From Euonymus europaeus (taxonomy: Eukaryota; Streptophyta; Magnoliopsida; Celastrales; Celastraceae), in the NCBI GenBank assembly GCA_963580455.1, contig OY756961.1, positions 13,249,001-13,313,000 of the forward strand: DNA of 64,000 nt, in the 5' to 3' direction. The notes below the pieces were generated by a model, which had not been told where the DNA came from, did no database searches, and saw only the letters and a program-made list of their open reading frames with translations. How positions within the stretch are numbered: position 1 is the first letter of the stretch; each line of letters starts with the position of its first letter. Position numbers and translations under genes: made by a program. Below, one piece after another: positions 1 through 12,500 of the stretch.

Positions 1-1215
1 AGAACAATAAAAATTGTACACCGAGCAACTTTGATGATCCAAAGTCGCTCAACACTCTCTATTGAAGAGCTTTTAACGGTTTGTCCATTTGTCATAGAAA
101 GTTGGTGTTTTGGAATCAAAATAATGTAGGAAGTTTATACTCGTAAAAGTTGACAAAGAAGAACAATAAAAAGTATATCCCGTGCAACTTTGATAGTCCG
201 AAGTTGCTCAACTCTCTCTATGGAGGAGCTTTTAACGGTTTTGTCTATTTGTCATAGAAAGTAGGTGTTTTGGCATCGAAATAATCTTGGAAGCTTATAC
301 TCGTAAAATTTGATGTAGAAGAACAATAAAAAGTCTATCCCGAGCAACTTTGATAGTCCGAAGTTGCTCAACTCTCTCTATGAGGAAGCTTTTAACGGTT
401 TTGTCTATTTGTCATAGAAAGTTGGTGTTTTGGCATCGAAATAATGTAGGAAGCTTATACTCGTAAAATTTGACATAGAAGAACAATAAAAATTGTACAC
501 CGAGCAACTTTGATGATCCAAAGTCGCTCAACACTCTCTATTGAAGAGCTTTTAACGGTTTTGTCCATTTGTCATAGAAAGTTGGTGTTTTGGCATCAAA
601 ATAATGTAGGAAGCTTATACTCGTAAAAGTTGACAAAGAAGAACAATAAAAAGTATATCCCGTGCAACTTTGATAGTCCGAAGTTGCTCAACTCTCTCTA
701 AGGAGGAGCTTTTAACGGTTTTGTCCATTTGTCATAGAAAGTTGGTGTTTTTGCATCAATATAATGTAGGAAGCTTATACTCGTAAAATTTCATATAGAA
801 GAACAGTAAAAAGTCTATCTCGAGCAACTTTCATAGTCCGAAGTTGCTCAACTCTCTCTATGGAGGAGCTTTTAACGGTTTTGTCTATTTGTCATAGAAA
901 GTTGGTGTTTTGGCATCGAAATAATCTTGGAAGCTTATACTCGTAAAATTTGACGTAGAAAAGAACAATAAAAAGTCTATCCCGAGCAACTTTGATAGTT
1001 CGGAGTTGCTCAACTCTTTCTATGGAGGAGCTTTTAACTGTTTTGTCCATTTGTCAAAGAAAGTTGGTGTTTTAGCATCGAAATAATCTAGGAAGTTTAT
1101 ACTCATAAAATTTGACATATAGGAACAATAAAAATGTACACCGAGCAACTTTGATGGTCCGAAGTTGCTCAACTCTCTTTATGGAGGAGCTTTTAACGGT
1201 TTTCTTCATTTGTCA
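1..1215. repeat. Partial 9-monomer HOR at the left edge
   Basis: The window opens inside a class D monomer (TTGTACACCGAGC with the damaged dyad arm AAGTCGCTC). The order D, T, V, D, T, C-like, acGTAG-type, G follows, the same as the full 9-monomer unit at 3810-5248. It stops inside the G monomer near 1215, where the right part switches to that of another class. The second T monomer is followed by a C-like monomer reading TATCTCGAGC. A 2-bp insertion near 960 (GTAGAAAAGAAC) makes one monomer 162 bp. Confidence 0.85.
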
Positions 1216-2051
1216 TAGAAAGTTGGTGTTTTTGCATCAATATAATGTAGGAAGCTTATACTCGTAAAATTTCATATAGAAGAACAGTAAAAAGTCTATC
1301 TCGAGCAACTTTCATAGTCCGAAGTTGCTCAACTCTCTCTAAGGAGGAGCTTTTAACGGTTTTATCTATTTGTCATAGAAAGTTGGTGTTTTGGCATCGA
1401 AATAATGTAGGAAGCTTATACTCGTAAAAGTTGACAAAGAAGAACAAAAAAAATTATATACCGAGCAACTTTGATAGTCCGAAGTTGCTCAACTCTTTCT
1501 ATGGAGGAGCTTTTAACTGTTTTGTCCATTTGTCAAAGAAAGTTGGTGTTTTGGCATCGAAATAATCTAGGAAGCTTATACTCGTAAAAGTTGACAAAGA
1601 AGAACAATAAAAAGTATATCCCGTGCAACTTTGATAGTCCGAAGTTGCTCAACTCTCTCTAAGGAGGAGCTTTTAACGGTTTTGTCCATTTGTCATAGAA
1701 AGTTGGTGTTTTTGCATCAATATAATGTAGGAAGCTTATACTCGTAAAATTTCATATAGAAGAACAGTAAAAAGTCTATCTCGAGCAACTTTCATAGTCC
1801 GAAGTTGCTCAACTCTCTCTAAGGAGGAGCTTTTAACGGTTTTATCTATTTGTCATAGAAAGTTGGTGTTTTGGCATCGAAATAATGTAGGAAGCTTATA
1901 CTCGTAAAAGTTGACAAAGAAGAACAAAAAAAATTATATACCGAGCAACTTTGATAGTCCGAAGTTGCTCAACTCTCTCTATGGAGGAGCTTTTAACAGT
2001 TTTGTCTATTGGTCATAGAAAGTTGGTGTTTTGGCATCGAAATAATCTAGG
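1212..2051. repeat. Shuffled monomers with a 480-bp (3-monomer) repeat
   Basis: A segment starting with TTTTTGCATCAATATAATG near 1227 returns near 1707, 480 bp later. Each copy carries the same C-like monomer (AACAGTAAAAAG, TATCTCGAGC) and then a K monomer with an A8 run. The copies stay alike to about 1490 and 1970 and then differ: the first continues with a CTCTTTCTATGG right part, the second with the usual K right part (CTATTGGTCATAG). This looks like a short local duplication followed by an exchange with another monomer class. Confidence 0.75.
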
Positions 2052-3809
2052 AAGTTATACTCGTAAAACTTGACATAGAAGAACAATAAAAATTGTACAC
2101 CGAGCAACTTTGATGATCCAAAGTCGCTCAACACTCTCTATTGAAGAGCTTTTAACGGTTTGTCCATTTGTCATAGAAAGTTGGTGTTTTGGCATCAAAA
2201 TAATGTAGGAAGCTTATACTCGTAAAAGTTGACAAAGAAGAACAATAAAAAGTATATCCCGTGCAACTTTGATAGTCCGAAGTTGCTCAACTCTCTCTAT
2301 GGAGGAGCTTTTAACGGTTTTGTCTATTTGTCATAGAAAGTAGGTGTTTTGGCATCGAAATAATCTTGGAAGCTTATACTCGTAAAATTTGATGTAGAAG
2401 AACAATAAAAAGTCTATCCCGAGCAACTTTGATAGTCCGAAGTTGCTCAACTCTCTCTATGGAGGAGCTTTTAACGGTTTTGTCCATTTGTCATAGAAAG
2501 TTGGTGTTTTGGCATCCATATAATGTACGAAGCTTATACTCGTAAAATTTAACATAGAAGAACAATAAAAAGTCTATCCCGAGCAACTTTCATAGTCCGA
2601 AGTTGCTCAACTCTCTCTAAGGAGGAGCTTTTAACGGTTTTGTCCATTTGTCATAGAAAGTTGGTGTTTTGGCATTAATATAATGTAGGAAGCTTATACT
2701 CGTAAAATTTCACATAGAAGAACAATAAAAAGTCTATCCCGAGCAACTTTGATAGTTCGGAGTTGCTCAACTCTTTCTATGGAGGAGCTTTTAACTGTTT
2801 TATCCATTTGTCAAAGAAAGTTGGTGTTTTAGCATCGAAATAATCTAGGAAGCTTATACTCATAAAATTTGACATATAGGAACAATAAAAAGTGTACACC
2901 GAGCAACTTTGATGGTCCGAAGTTGCTCAACTCTCTTTATGAAGGAGCTTTTAACGGTTTTGTCCATTGGTCATAGAAAGTTGGTGTTTTGGCATCGAAA
3001 TAATCTAGGAAGCTTATACTCATAAAACTTGACATAGAAGAACAATAAAAAGTCTATCCCGAGCAACTTTGATAGTCCGCAGTTGCTCAACTCTCTCTAT
3101 GGAGGAGCTTTTAACGGTTTTGTCTATTTGTCATAGAAAGTTGGTGTTTTGGCATCGAAATAATCTAGGAAGCTTATACTCGTAAAATTTGATGTAGAAG
3201 AACAATAAAAAGTCTATCCCGAGCAACTTTCATAGTCCGAAGTTGCTCAACTCTCTCTATGGAGGAGCTTTTAACGGTTTTGTCCATTTGTCATAGAAAG
3301 TTGTTGGTTTGGCATCAATATAATGTAGGAAGCTTATACTCGTAAAATTTCACATAGAAGAACAATAAAAAGTGTATCCCGAGCAACTTTCATAGTCCGA
3401 AGTTGCTCAACTCTCTCTATGGAGGAGCTTTTAACGGTTTTTTCCATTTGTCAAAGAAAGTTGGTGTTTTAGCATCGAAATAATCTAGGAAGCTTATACT
3501 CATAAAATTTGACATATAGGAACAATAAAAAGTGTACACCGAGCAACTTTGATGGTCCGAAGTTGCTCAACTCTCTCTATGGAGGAGCTTTTAACGGTTT
3601 TCTTCATTTGTCATAGAAAGTTGGTGTTTTGGCATCGAAATAATCTAGGAAGCTTATACTCGTAAAACTTGAAATAGAAGAACAAGAAAAAGTCTATCCC
3701 GAGAACCTTTGATAGTTCGGAGTTGCTCAACTCTCTCTATGGAGGAGCTTTTAACGGTTTTATATATTTGTCATAGAAAGTTGGTGTTTTGGCATCGAAA
3801 TAATGTAGG
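2052..3809. repeat. 11-monomer HOR variant, a 13-mer lacking two monomers
   Basis: This 1758-bp unit has the class order D, T, V, M, C', G, P, V2, C, G2, E2. It is the order of the 13-monomer unit at 20122-22200 with E and K missing. The deletion point is visible: the monomer near 2870-3010 has a G left part (CTCATAAAATTTG, GTGTACACC) and a K-like right part (CCATTGGTCATAG). One in-register exchange between a G and a K monomer two units apart would produce it. The first monomer has lost the HindIII site by a 1-bp deletion (GGAAGTTATAC at 2050). Confidence 0.8.
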
Positions 3810-5248
3810 AAGCTTATACTCGTAAAATTTGACATAGAAGAACAATAAAAATTGTACACCGAGCAACTTTGATGATCCAAAGTCGCTCAACACTCTCTAT
3901 TGAAGAGCTTTTAACGGTTTGTCCATTTGTCATAGAAAGTTGGTGTTTTGGCATCAAAATAATGTAGGAAGCTTATACTCGTAAAAGTTGACAAAGAAGA
4001 ACAATAAAAAGTATATCCCGTGCAACTTTGATAGTCCGAAGTTGCTCAACTCTCTCTATGGAGGAGCTTTTAACGGTTTTGTCTATTTGTCATAGAAAGT
4101 AGGTGTTTTGGCATCGAAATAATCTTGGAAGCTTATACTCGTAAAATTTGATGTAGAAGAACAATAAAAAGTCTATCCCGAGCAACTTTGATAGTCCGAA
4201 GTTGCTCAACTCTCTCTATGAGGAAGCTTTTAACGGTTTTGTCTATTTGTCATAGAAAGTTGGTGTTTTGGCATCGAAATAATGTAGGAAGCTTATACTC
4301 GTAAAATTTGACATAGAAGAACAATAAAAATTGTACACCGAGCAACTTTGATGATCCAAAGTCGCTCAACACTCTCTATTGAAGAGCTTTTAACGGTTTT
4401 GTCCATTTGTCATAGAAAGTTGGTGTTTTGGCATCAAAATAATGTAGGAAGCTTATACTCGTAAAAGTTGACAAAGAAGAACAATAAAAAGTATATCCCG
4501 TGCAACTTTGATAGTCCGAAGTTGCTCAACTCTCTCTAAGGAGGAGCTTTTAACGGTTTTGTCCATTTGTCATAGAAAGTTGGTGTTTTTGCATCAATAT
4601 AATGTAGGAAGCTTATACTCGTAAAATTTCATATAGAAGAACAATAAAAAGTCTATCTCGAGCAACTTTCATAGTCCGAAGTTGCTCAACTCTCTCTATG
4701 GAGGAGCTTTTAACGGTTTTGTCTATTTGTCATAGAAAGTTGGTGTTTTGGCATCGAAATAATCTTGGAAGCTTATACTCGTAAAATTTGACGTAGAAGA
4801 ACAATAAAAAGTCTATCCCGAGCAACTTTGATAGTTCGGAGTTGCTCAACTCTTTCTATGGAGGAGCTTTTAACTGTTTTGTCCATTTGTCAAAGAAAGT
4901 TGGTGTTTCAGCATCGAAATAATCTAGGAAGCTTATACTCATAAAATTTGACATATAGGAACAATAAAAAGTGTACACCGAGCAACTTTGATGGTCCGAA
5001 GTTGCTCAACTCTCTTTATGGAGGAGCTTTTAACGGTTTTCTTCATTTGTCATAGAAAGTTGGTGTTTTGGCATCGAAATAATCTAGGAAGCTTATACTC
5101 GTAAAACTTGAAATAGAAGAACAAGAAAAAGTCTATCCCGAGAACCTTTGATAGTTCGGACTTGCTCAACTCTCTCTATGGAGGAGCTTTTAACGGTTTT
5201 ATATATTTGTCATAGAAAGTTGGTGTTTTGGCATCGAAATAATGTAGG
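3810..5248. repeat. 9-monomer HOR, copy 1
   Basis: A 1439-bp unit with monomer order D, T, V, D, T, C-like (TTTCATATAG), acGTAG-type, G, E. It begins at AAGCTT and is followed directly by a near-identical copy. It is one base short of 9 x 160 because the first D monomer has lost a T (AACGGTTTGTCC instead of AACGGTTTTGTCC). The second D monomer in the same unit keeps the full length, so the two D positions can be told apart. Confidence 0.9.
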
Positions 5249-6687
5249 AAGCTTATACTCGTAAAATTTGACATAGAAGAACAATAAAAATTGTACACCG
5301 AGCAACTTTGATGATCCAAAGTCGCTCAACACTCTCTATTGAAGAGCTTTTAACGGTTTGTCCATTTGTCATAGAAAGTTGGTGTTTTGGAATCAAAATA
5401 ATGTAGGAAGCTTATACTCGTAAAAGTTGACAAAGAAGAACAATAAAAAGTATATCCCGTGCAACTTTGATAGTCCGAAGTTGCTCAACTCTCTCTATGG
5501 AGGAGCTTTTAACGGTTTTGTCTATTTGTCATAGAAAGTAGGTGTTTTGGCATCGAAATAATCTTGGAAGCTTATACTCGTAAAATTTGATGTAGAAGAA
5601 CAATAAAAAGTCTATCCCGAGCAACTTTGATAGTCCGAAGTTGCTCAACTCTCTCTATGACGAAGCTTTTAACGGTTTTGTCTATTTGTCATAGAAAGTT
5701 GGTGTTTTGGCATCGAAATAATGTAGGAAGCTTATACTCGTAAAATTTGACATAGAAGAACAATAAAAATTGTACACCGAGCAACTTTGATGATTCAAAG
5801 TCGCTCAACACTCTCTATTGAAGAGCTTTTAACGGTTTTGTCCATTTGTCATAGAAAGTTGGTGTTTTGGCATCAAAATAATGTAGGAAGCTTATACTCG
5901 TAAAAGTTGACAAAGTAGAACAATAAAAAGTATATCCCGTGCAACTTTGATAGTCCGAAGTTGCTCAACTCTCTCTAAGGAGGAGCTTTTAACGGTTTTG
6001 TCCATTTGTCATAGAAAGTTGGTGTTTTTGCATCAATATAATGTAGGAAGCTTATACTCGTAAAATTTCATATAGAAGAACAGTAAAAAGTCTATCTCGA
6101 GCAACTTTCATAGTCCGAAGTTGCTCAACTCTCTCTATGGAGGAGCTTTTAACGGTTTTGTCTATTTGTCATAGAAAGTTGGTGTTTTGGCATCGAAATA
6201 ATCTTGGAAGCTTATACTCGTAAAATTTGACGTAGAAGAACAATAAAAAGTCTATCCCGAGCAACTTTGATAGTTCGGAGTTGCTCAACTCTTTCTATGG
6301 AGGAGCTTTTAACTGTTTTGTCCATTTGTCAAAGAAAGTTGGTGTTTTAGCATCGAAATAATCTAGGAAGCTTATACTCATAAAATTTGACATATAGGAA
6401 CAATAAAAAGTGTACACCGAGCAACTTTGATGGTCCGAAGTTGCTCAACTCTCTTTATGGAGGAGCTTTTAATGGTTTTCTTCATTTGTCATAGAAAGTT
6501 GGTGTTTTGGCATCGAAATAATCTAGGAAGCTTATACTCGTAAAACTTGAAATAGAAGAACAAGAAAAAGTCTATCCCGAGAACCTTTGATAGTTCGGAG
6601 TTGCTCAACTCTCTCTATGGAGGAGCTTTTAACGGTTTTATATATTTGTCATAGAAAGTTGGTGTTTTGGCATCGAAATAATGTAGG
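5249..6687. repeat. 9-monomer HOR, copy 2
   Basis: The second tandem copy of the 1439-bp unit, same class order and same 159-bp first D monomer. Scattered single-base differences from copy 1 are visible, for example CTATGACGAAGC near 5656 where copy 1 has CTATGAGGAAGC, GATGATTCAAAG near 5791, and CAAAGTAGAAC near 5914. Confidence 0.9.
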
Positions 6688-7625
6688 AAGCTTATACTCG
6701 TAAAATTTGACATAGAAGAACAATAAAAATTGTACACCGAGCAACTTTGATGATCCAAAGTCGCTCAACACTCTCTATTGAAGAGCTTTTAACGGTTTGT
6801 CCATTTGTCATAGAAAGTTGGTGTTTTGGCATCAAAATAATGTAGGAAGTTATACTCGTAAAAGTTGACAAAGAAGAACAATAAAAAGTATATCCCGTGC
6901 AACTTTGATAGTCCGAAGTTGCTCAACTCTCTCTATGGAGGAGCTTTTAACGGTTTTGTCTATTTGTCATAGAAAGTAGGTGTTTTGGCATCGAAATAAT
7001 CTTGGAAGCTTATACTCGTAAAATTTGATGTAGAAGAACAATAAAAAGTCTATCCCGAGCAACTTTGATAGTCCGAAGTTGCTCAACTCTCTCTATGAGG
7101 AAGCTTTTAACGGTTTTGTCTATTTGTCATAGAAAGTTGGTGTTTTGGCATCGAAATAATGTAGGAAGCTTATACTCGTAAAATTTGACATAGAAGAACA
7201 ATAAAAATTGTACACCGAGCAACTTTGATGATCCAAAGTCGCTCAACACTCTCTATTGAAGAGCTTTTAACGGTTTTGTCCATTTGTCATAGAAAGTTGG
7301 TGTTTTGGCATCAAAATAATGTAGGAAGCTTATACTCGTAAAAGTTGACAAAGAAGAACAATAAAAAGTATATCCCGTGCAACTTTGATAGTCCGAAGTT
7401 GCTCAACTCTCTCTAAGGAGGAGCTTTTAACGGTTTTGTCCATTTGTCATAGAAAGTTGGTGTTTTTGCATCAATATAATGTAGGAAGCTTATACTCGTA
7501 AAATTTCATATAGAAGAACAATAAAAAGTCTATCTCGAACAACTTTCATAGTCCGAAGTTGCTCAACTCTCTCTATGGAGGAGCTTTTAACGGTTTTGTC
7601 TATTTGTCATAGAAAGTTGGTGTTT
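6688..7625. repeat. 9-monomer HOR, copy 3, truncated
   Basis: A third unit starts in register (D, T, V, D, T, C-like) and breaks off near 7625. There the expected CATCGAAATAATCTTGG end is replaced by CATCAATATAATGTAGG and a different monomer order follows. The first monomer again has the 1-bp T deletion and also loses the HindIII site (GGAAGTTATAC near 6846). Confidence 0.8.
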
Positions 7626-9564
7626 TGGCATCAATATAATGTAGGAAGCTTATACTCGTAAAATTTCACATAGAAGAACAATAAAAAGTCTATCCCTAGC
7701 AACTTTCATAGTCCGAAGTTGCTCAACTCTCTCTATGGAGGAGCTTTTAATGGTTTTGTCTATTTGTCATAGAAAGTTGGTGTTTTGGCATCAATATAAT
7801 GTAGGAAGCTTATACTCGTAAAATTTGACATAGAAGAACAAGAAAAAGTCTATCCCGAGAACCTTTGAAAGTTCGGAGTTGCGCAACTCTCTCTATGGGG
7901 GAGTTTTTAACGGTTTTATCTATTTGTCATAGAAAGTTGGTGTTTTGGCATCGAAATAATGTAGCAAGCTTATACTCGTAAAATTTGACATAGAAGAACA
8001 ATAAAAATTGTACACCGAGCAACTTTGATGATCCAAAGTCGCTCAACACTCTCTATTGAAGAGCTTTTAACGGTTTTGTCCATTTGTCATAGAAAGTTGG
8101 TGTTTTGGCATCAAAATAATGTAGGAAGCTTATACTCGTAAAAGTTCACAAAGAAGAACAAAAAAAATATATACCGAGCAACTTTGATAGTCCGAAGTTG
8201 CTCAACTCTCTCTATGGAGGAGCTTTTAACGGTTTTGTCTATTGGTCAGAGAAAGTTTGTGTTTTGGCATCGAAATAATCTAGGAAGCTTATACTCGTAA
8301 AACTTGACATAGAAGAACAATAAAAAGTCTATCCCGAGCAACTTTGATAGTCCGCAGTTGCTCAACTCTCTCTATGAGGAAGCTTTTAACGGTTTTGTCT
8401 ATTTGTCATAGAAAGTTGGTGTTCTGGCATCGAAATAATCTAGGAAGCTTATACTCGTAAAATTTGATGTAGAAGAACAATAAAAAGTCTATCCCAAGCA
8501 ACTTTCATAGTCCGAAGTTGCTCAACTCTCTCTATGGGGGAGCTTTTAACGGTTTTGTACATTTGTCATAGAAAGTTGGTGTTTTGCCATCAATATAATG
8601 TAGGAAGCTTATACTCGTAAAATTTGACATAGAAGAACAATAAAAAGTCTATCCCGAGCAACTTTCATAGTCCGAAGTTGCTCAACTCTCTCTATGGAGA
8701 AGCTTTTAACGGTTTTGTCCATTTGTCAAAGAAATTTGGTGTTTTAACATCGAAATAATCTAGGAAGCTTATACTCATAAAATTTGACATATAGGAACAA
8801 TAAAAAGTGTACACCGAGCAACTTTGATGGTCCGAAGTTGCTCAACTCTCTCTATGGAGGAGCTTTTAACGGTTTTCTTTATTTGTCATAGAAAGTTGGT
8901 GTTTTGGCATCGAAATAATCTTGGAAGCATATACTCGTAAAACTTGAAATAGAAGAACAAGAAAAAGTCTATCCAGAGAACCTTTGATAGTTCGGAGTTG
9001 CTCAACTCTCTCTATGGAGGAGCTTTTAACGGTTTTATCTATTTGTCATAGAAAGTTGGTGTTTTGTCATCGAAATAATGTAGGAAGCTTATACTCGTAA
9101 AAGTTGACAAAGAAGAACAAAAAAAATTATATACCAAGCAACTTTGATAGTCCGAAGTTGCTCAACTCTCTCTATGGAGGAGCTTTTAACGGTTTTGTCT
9201 ATTGGTCATAGAAAGTTGGTGTTTTGGCATCGAAATAATCTAGGAAGCTTATACTCGTAAAACTTGACATAGAAGAACAATAAAAAGTCTATCCCGAGCA
9301 ACTTTGATAGTCCGCAGTTGCTCAACTCTCTCTATGGAGGGGCTTTTAACGGTTTTGTCCATTTGTAATAGAAAGTTGGTGTTTTGGCATCCATATAATG
9401 TAGGAAGCTTATACTCGTAAAATTTCACATAGAAGAACAATAAAAAGTCTATCCCGAGCAACTTTCATAGTCCGAAGTTGCTCAACTCTCTCTATGGAGG
9501 AGCTTTTAATGGTTTTGTCCATTTGTCATAGAAAGTTGGTGTTTTGGCATCAATATAATGTAGG

Positions 9565-12500
9565 AAGCTTATACTCGTAAAATTTGACGTAGAAGAACAA
9601 TAAAAAGTCTATCCCGAGCAACTTTGATAGTTCGTAGTTGCTCAACTCTTTCTATGGAGGAGCTTTTAACTGTTTTGTCCATTTGTCAAAGAAAGTTGGT
9701 GTTTCAGCATCGAAATAATCTAGGAAGCTTATACTCATAAAATTTGACATATAGGAACAATAAAAAGTGTACACCGAGCAACTTTGATGGTCCGAAGTTG
9801 CTCAACTCTCTTTATGGAGGAGCTTTTAACGGTTTTCTTCATTTGTCATAGAAAGTTGGTGTTTTGGCATCGAAATAATCTAGGAAGCTTATACTCGTAA
9901 AACTTGAAATAGAAGAACAAGAAAAAGTCTATCCCGAGAACCTTTGATAGTTCGGACTTGCTCAACTCTCTCTATGGAGGAGCTTTTAACGGTTTTATAT
10001 ATTTGTCATAGAAAGTTGGTGTTTTGGCATCGAAATAATGTAGGAAGCTTATACTCGTAAAATTTGACATAGAAGAACAATAAAAATTGTACACCGAGCA
10101 ACTTTGATGATCCAAAGTCGCTCAACACTCTCTATTGAAGAGCTTTTAACGGTTTGTCCATTTGTCATAGAAAGTTGGTGTTTTGGAATCAAAATAATGT
10201 AGGAAGCTTATACTCGTAAAAGTTGACAAAGAAGAACAATAAAAAGTATATCCCGTGCAACTTTGATAGTCCGAAGTTGCTCAACTCTCTCTATGGAGGA
10301 GCTTTTAACGGTTTTGTCTATTTGTCATAGAAAGTAGGTGTTTTGGCATCGAAATAATCTTGGAAGCTTATACTCGTAAAATTTGATGTAGAAGAACAAT
10401 AAAAAGTCTATCCCGAGCAACTTTGATAGTCCGAAGTTGCTCAACTCTCTCTATGGGGAAGCTTTTAACGGTTTTGTCTATTTGTCATAGAAAGTTGGTG
10501 TTTTGGCATCGAAATAATGTAGGAAGCTTATACTCGTAAAATTTGACATAGAAGAACAATAAAAATTGTACACCGAGCAACTTTGATGATCCAAAGTCGC
10601 TCAACACTCTCTATTGAAGAGCTTTTAACGGTTTTGTCCATTTGTCATAGAAAGTTGGTGTTTTGGCATCAAAATAATGTAGGAAGCTTATACTCGTAAA
10701 AGTTGACAAAGAAGAACAATAAAAAGTATATCCCGTGCAACTTTGATAGTCCGAAGTTGCTCAACTCTCTCTAAGGAGGAGCTTTTAACGGTTTTGTCCA
10801 TTTGTCATAGAAAGTTGGTGTTTTTGCATCAATATAATGTAGGAAGCTTATACTCGTAAAATTTCATATAGAAGAACAGTAAAAAGTCTATCTCGAGCAA
10901 CTTTCATAGTCCGAAGTTGCTCAACTCTCTCTATGGAGGAGCTTTTAACGGTTTTGTCTATTTGTCATAGAAAGTTGGTGTTTTGGCATCGAAATAATCT
11001 TGGAAGCTTATACTCGTAAAATTTGACGTAGAAGAACAATAAAAAGTCTATCCCGAGCAACTTTGATAGTTCGGAGTTGCTCAACTCTTTCTATGGAGGA
11101 GCTTTTAACTGTTTTGTCCATTTGTCAAAGAAAGTTGGTGTTTTAGCATCAAAATAATCTAGGAAGCTTATACTCATAAAATTTGACTTATAGGAACAAT
11201 AAAAAGTGTACACCGAGCAACTTTGATGGTCCGAAGTTGCTCAACTCTTTTTATGGAGGAGCTTTTAACGGTTTTCTTCATTTGTCATAGAAAGTTGGTG
11301 TTTTGGCATCGAAATAATCTAGGAAGCTTATACTCGTAAAACTTGAAATAGAAGAACAAGAAAAAGTCTATCCCGAGAACCTTTGATAGTTCGGAGTTGC
11401 TCAACTCTCTCTATGGAGGAGCTTTTAACGGTTTTATATATTTGTCATAGAAAGTTGGTGTTTTGGCATCGAAATAATGTTGGAAGCTTATACTCGTAAA
11501 ATTTGACATAGAAGAACAATAAAAATTGTACACCGAGCAACTTTGATGATCCAAAGTCGCTCAACACTCTCTATTGAAGAGCTTTTAACGGTTTGTCCAT
11601 TTGTCATAGAAAGTTGGTGTTTTGGCATCAAAATAATGTAGGAAGCTTATACTCGTAAAAGTTGACAAAGAAGAACAATAAAAAGTATATCCCGTGCAAC
11701 TTTGATAGTCCGAAGTTGCTCAACTCTCTCTATGGAGGAGCTTTTAACGGTTTTGTCTATTTGTCAGAGAAAGTAGGTGTTTTGGCATCGAAATAATCTT
11801 GGAAGCTTATACTCGTAAAATTTGATGTAGAAGAACAATAAAAAGTCTATCCCGAGCAACTTTGATAGTCCGAAGTTGCTCAACTCTCTCTATGAGGAAG
11901 CTTTTAACGGTTTTGTCTATTTGTCATAGAAAGTTGGTGTTTTGGCATCGAAATAATGTAGGAAGCTTATACTCGTAAAATTTGACATAGAAGAACAATA
12001 AAAATTGTACACCGAGCAACTTTGATGATCCAAAGTCGCTCAACACTCTCTATTGAAGAGCTTTTAACGGTTTTGTCCATTTGTCATAGAAAGTTGGTGT
12101 TTTGGCATCAAAATAATGTAGGAAGCTTATACTCGTAAAAGTTGACAAAGAAGAACAATAAAAAGTATATCCCGTGCAACTTTGATAGTCCGAAGTTGCT
12201 CAACTCTCTCTAAGGAGGAGCTTTTAACGGTTTTGTCCATTTGTCATAGAAAGTTGGTGTTTTTGCATCAATATAATGTAGGAAGCTTATACTCGTAAAA
12301 TTTCATATAGAAGAACAATAAAAAGTCTATCTCGAACAACTTTCATAGTCCGAAGTTGCTCAACTCTCTCTATGGAGGAGCTTTTAACGGTTTTGTCTAT
12401 TTGTCATAGAAAGTTGGTGTTTTGGCATCAATATAATGTAGGAAGCTTATACTCGTAAAATTTCACATAGAAGAACAATAAAAAGTCTATCCCTAGCAAC

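Larger units (their letters stand above)
4769..9564. repeat. 4.8-kb block (30 monomers), copy 1
   Basis: This 4796-bp block returns immediately downstream at 9565-14361. It overlaps the 9-monomer units and also holds 12-13 further monomers in mixed order. Rare private variants occur at equivalent places in both copies: GGTGTTTCAGC (4904 and 9700), TTCGGACTTGCTC (5156 and 9952) and GTTGCGCAACTC (7880 and 12675). Copy-specific changes exist too. The size is 30 x 160 less a few bases lost to single-base deletions. Confidence 0.9.

Noticed and set aside
9249..9461. Minus-strand open frame of 70 codons, with counterparts at 14046-14258, 32762-32974 and 57187-57411 (74 codons)
   Set aside because: Each spans about one and a third monomers. 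The 160-bp period shifts the frame at every monomer, so an open stretch arises by chance where stop codons are mutated. The peptides are low-complexity and have no recognisable domain.
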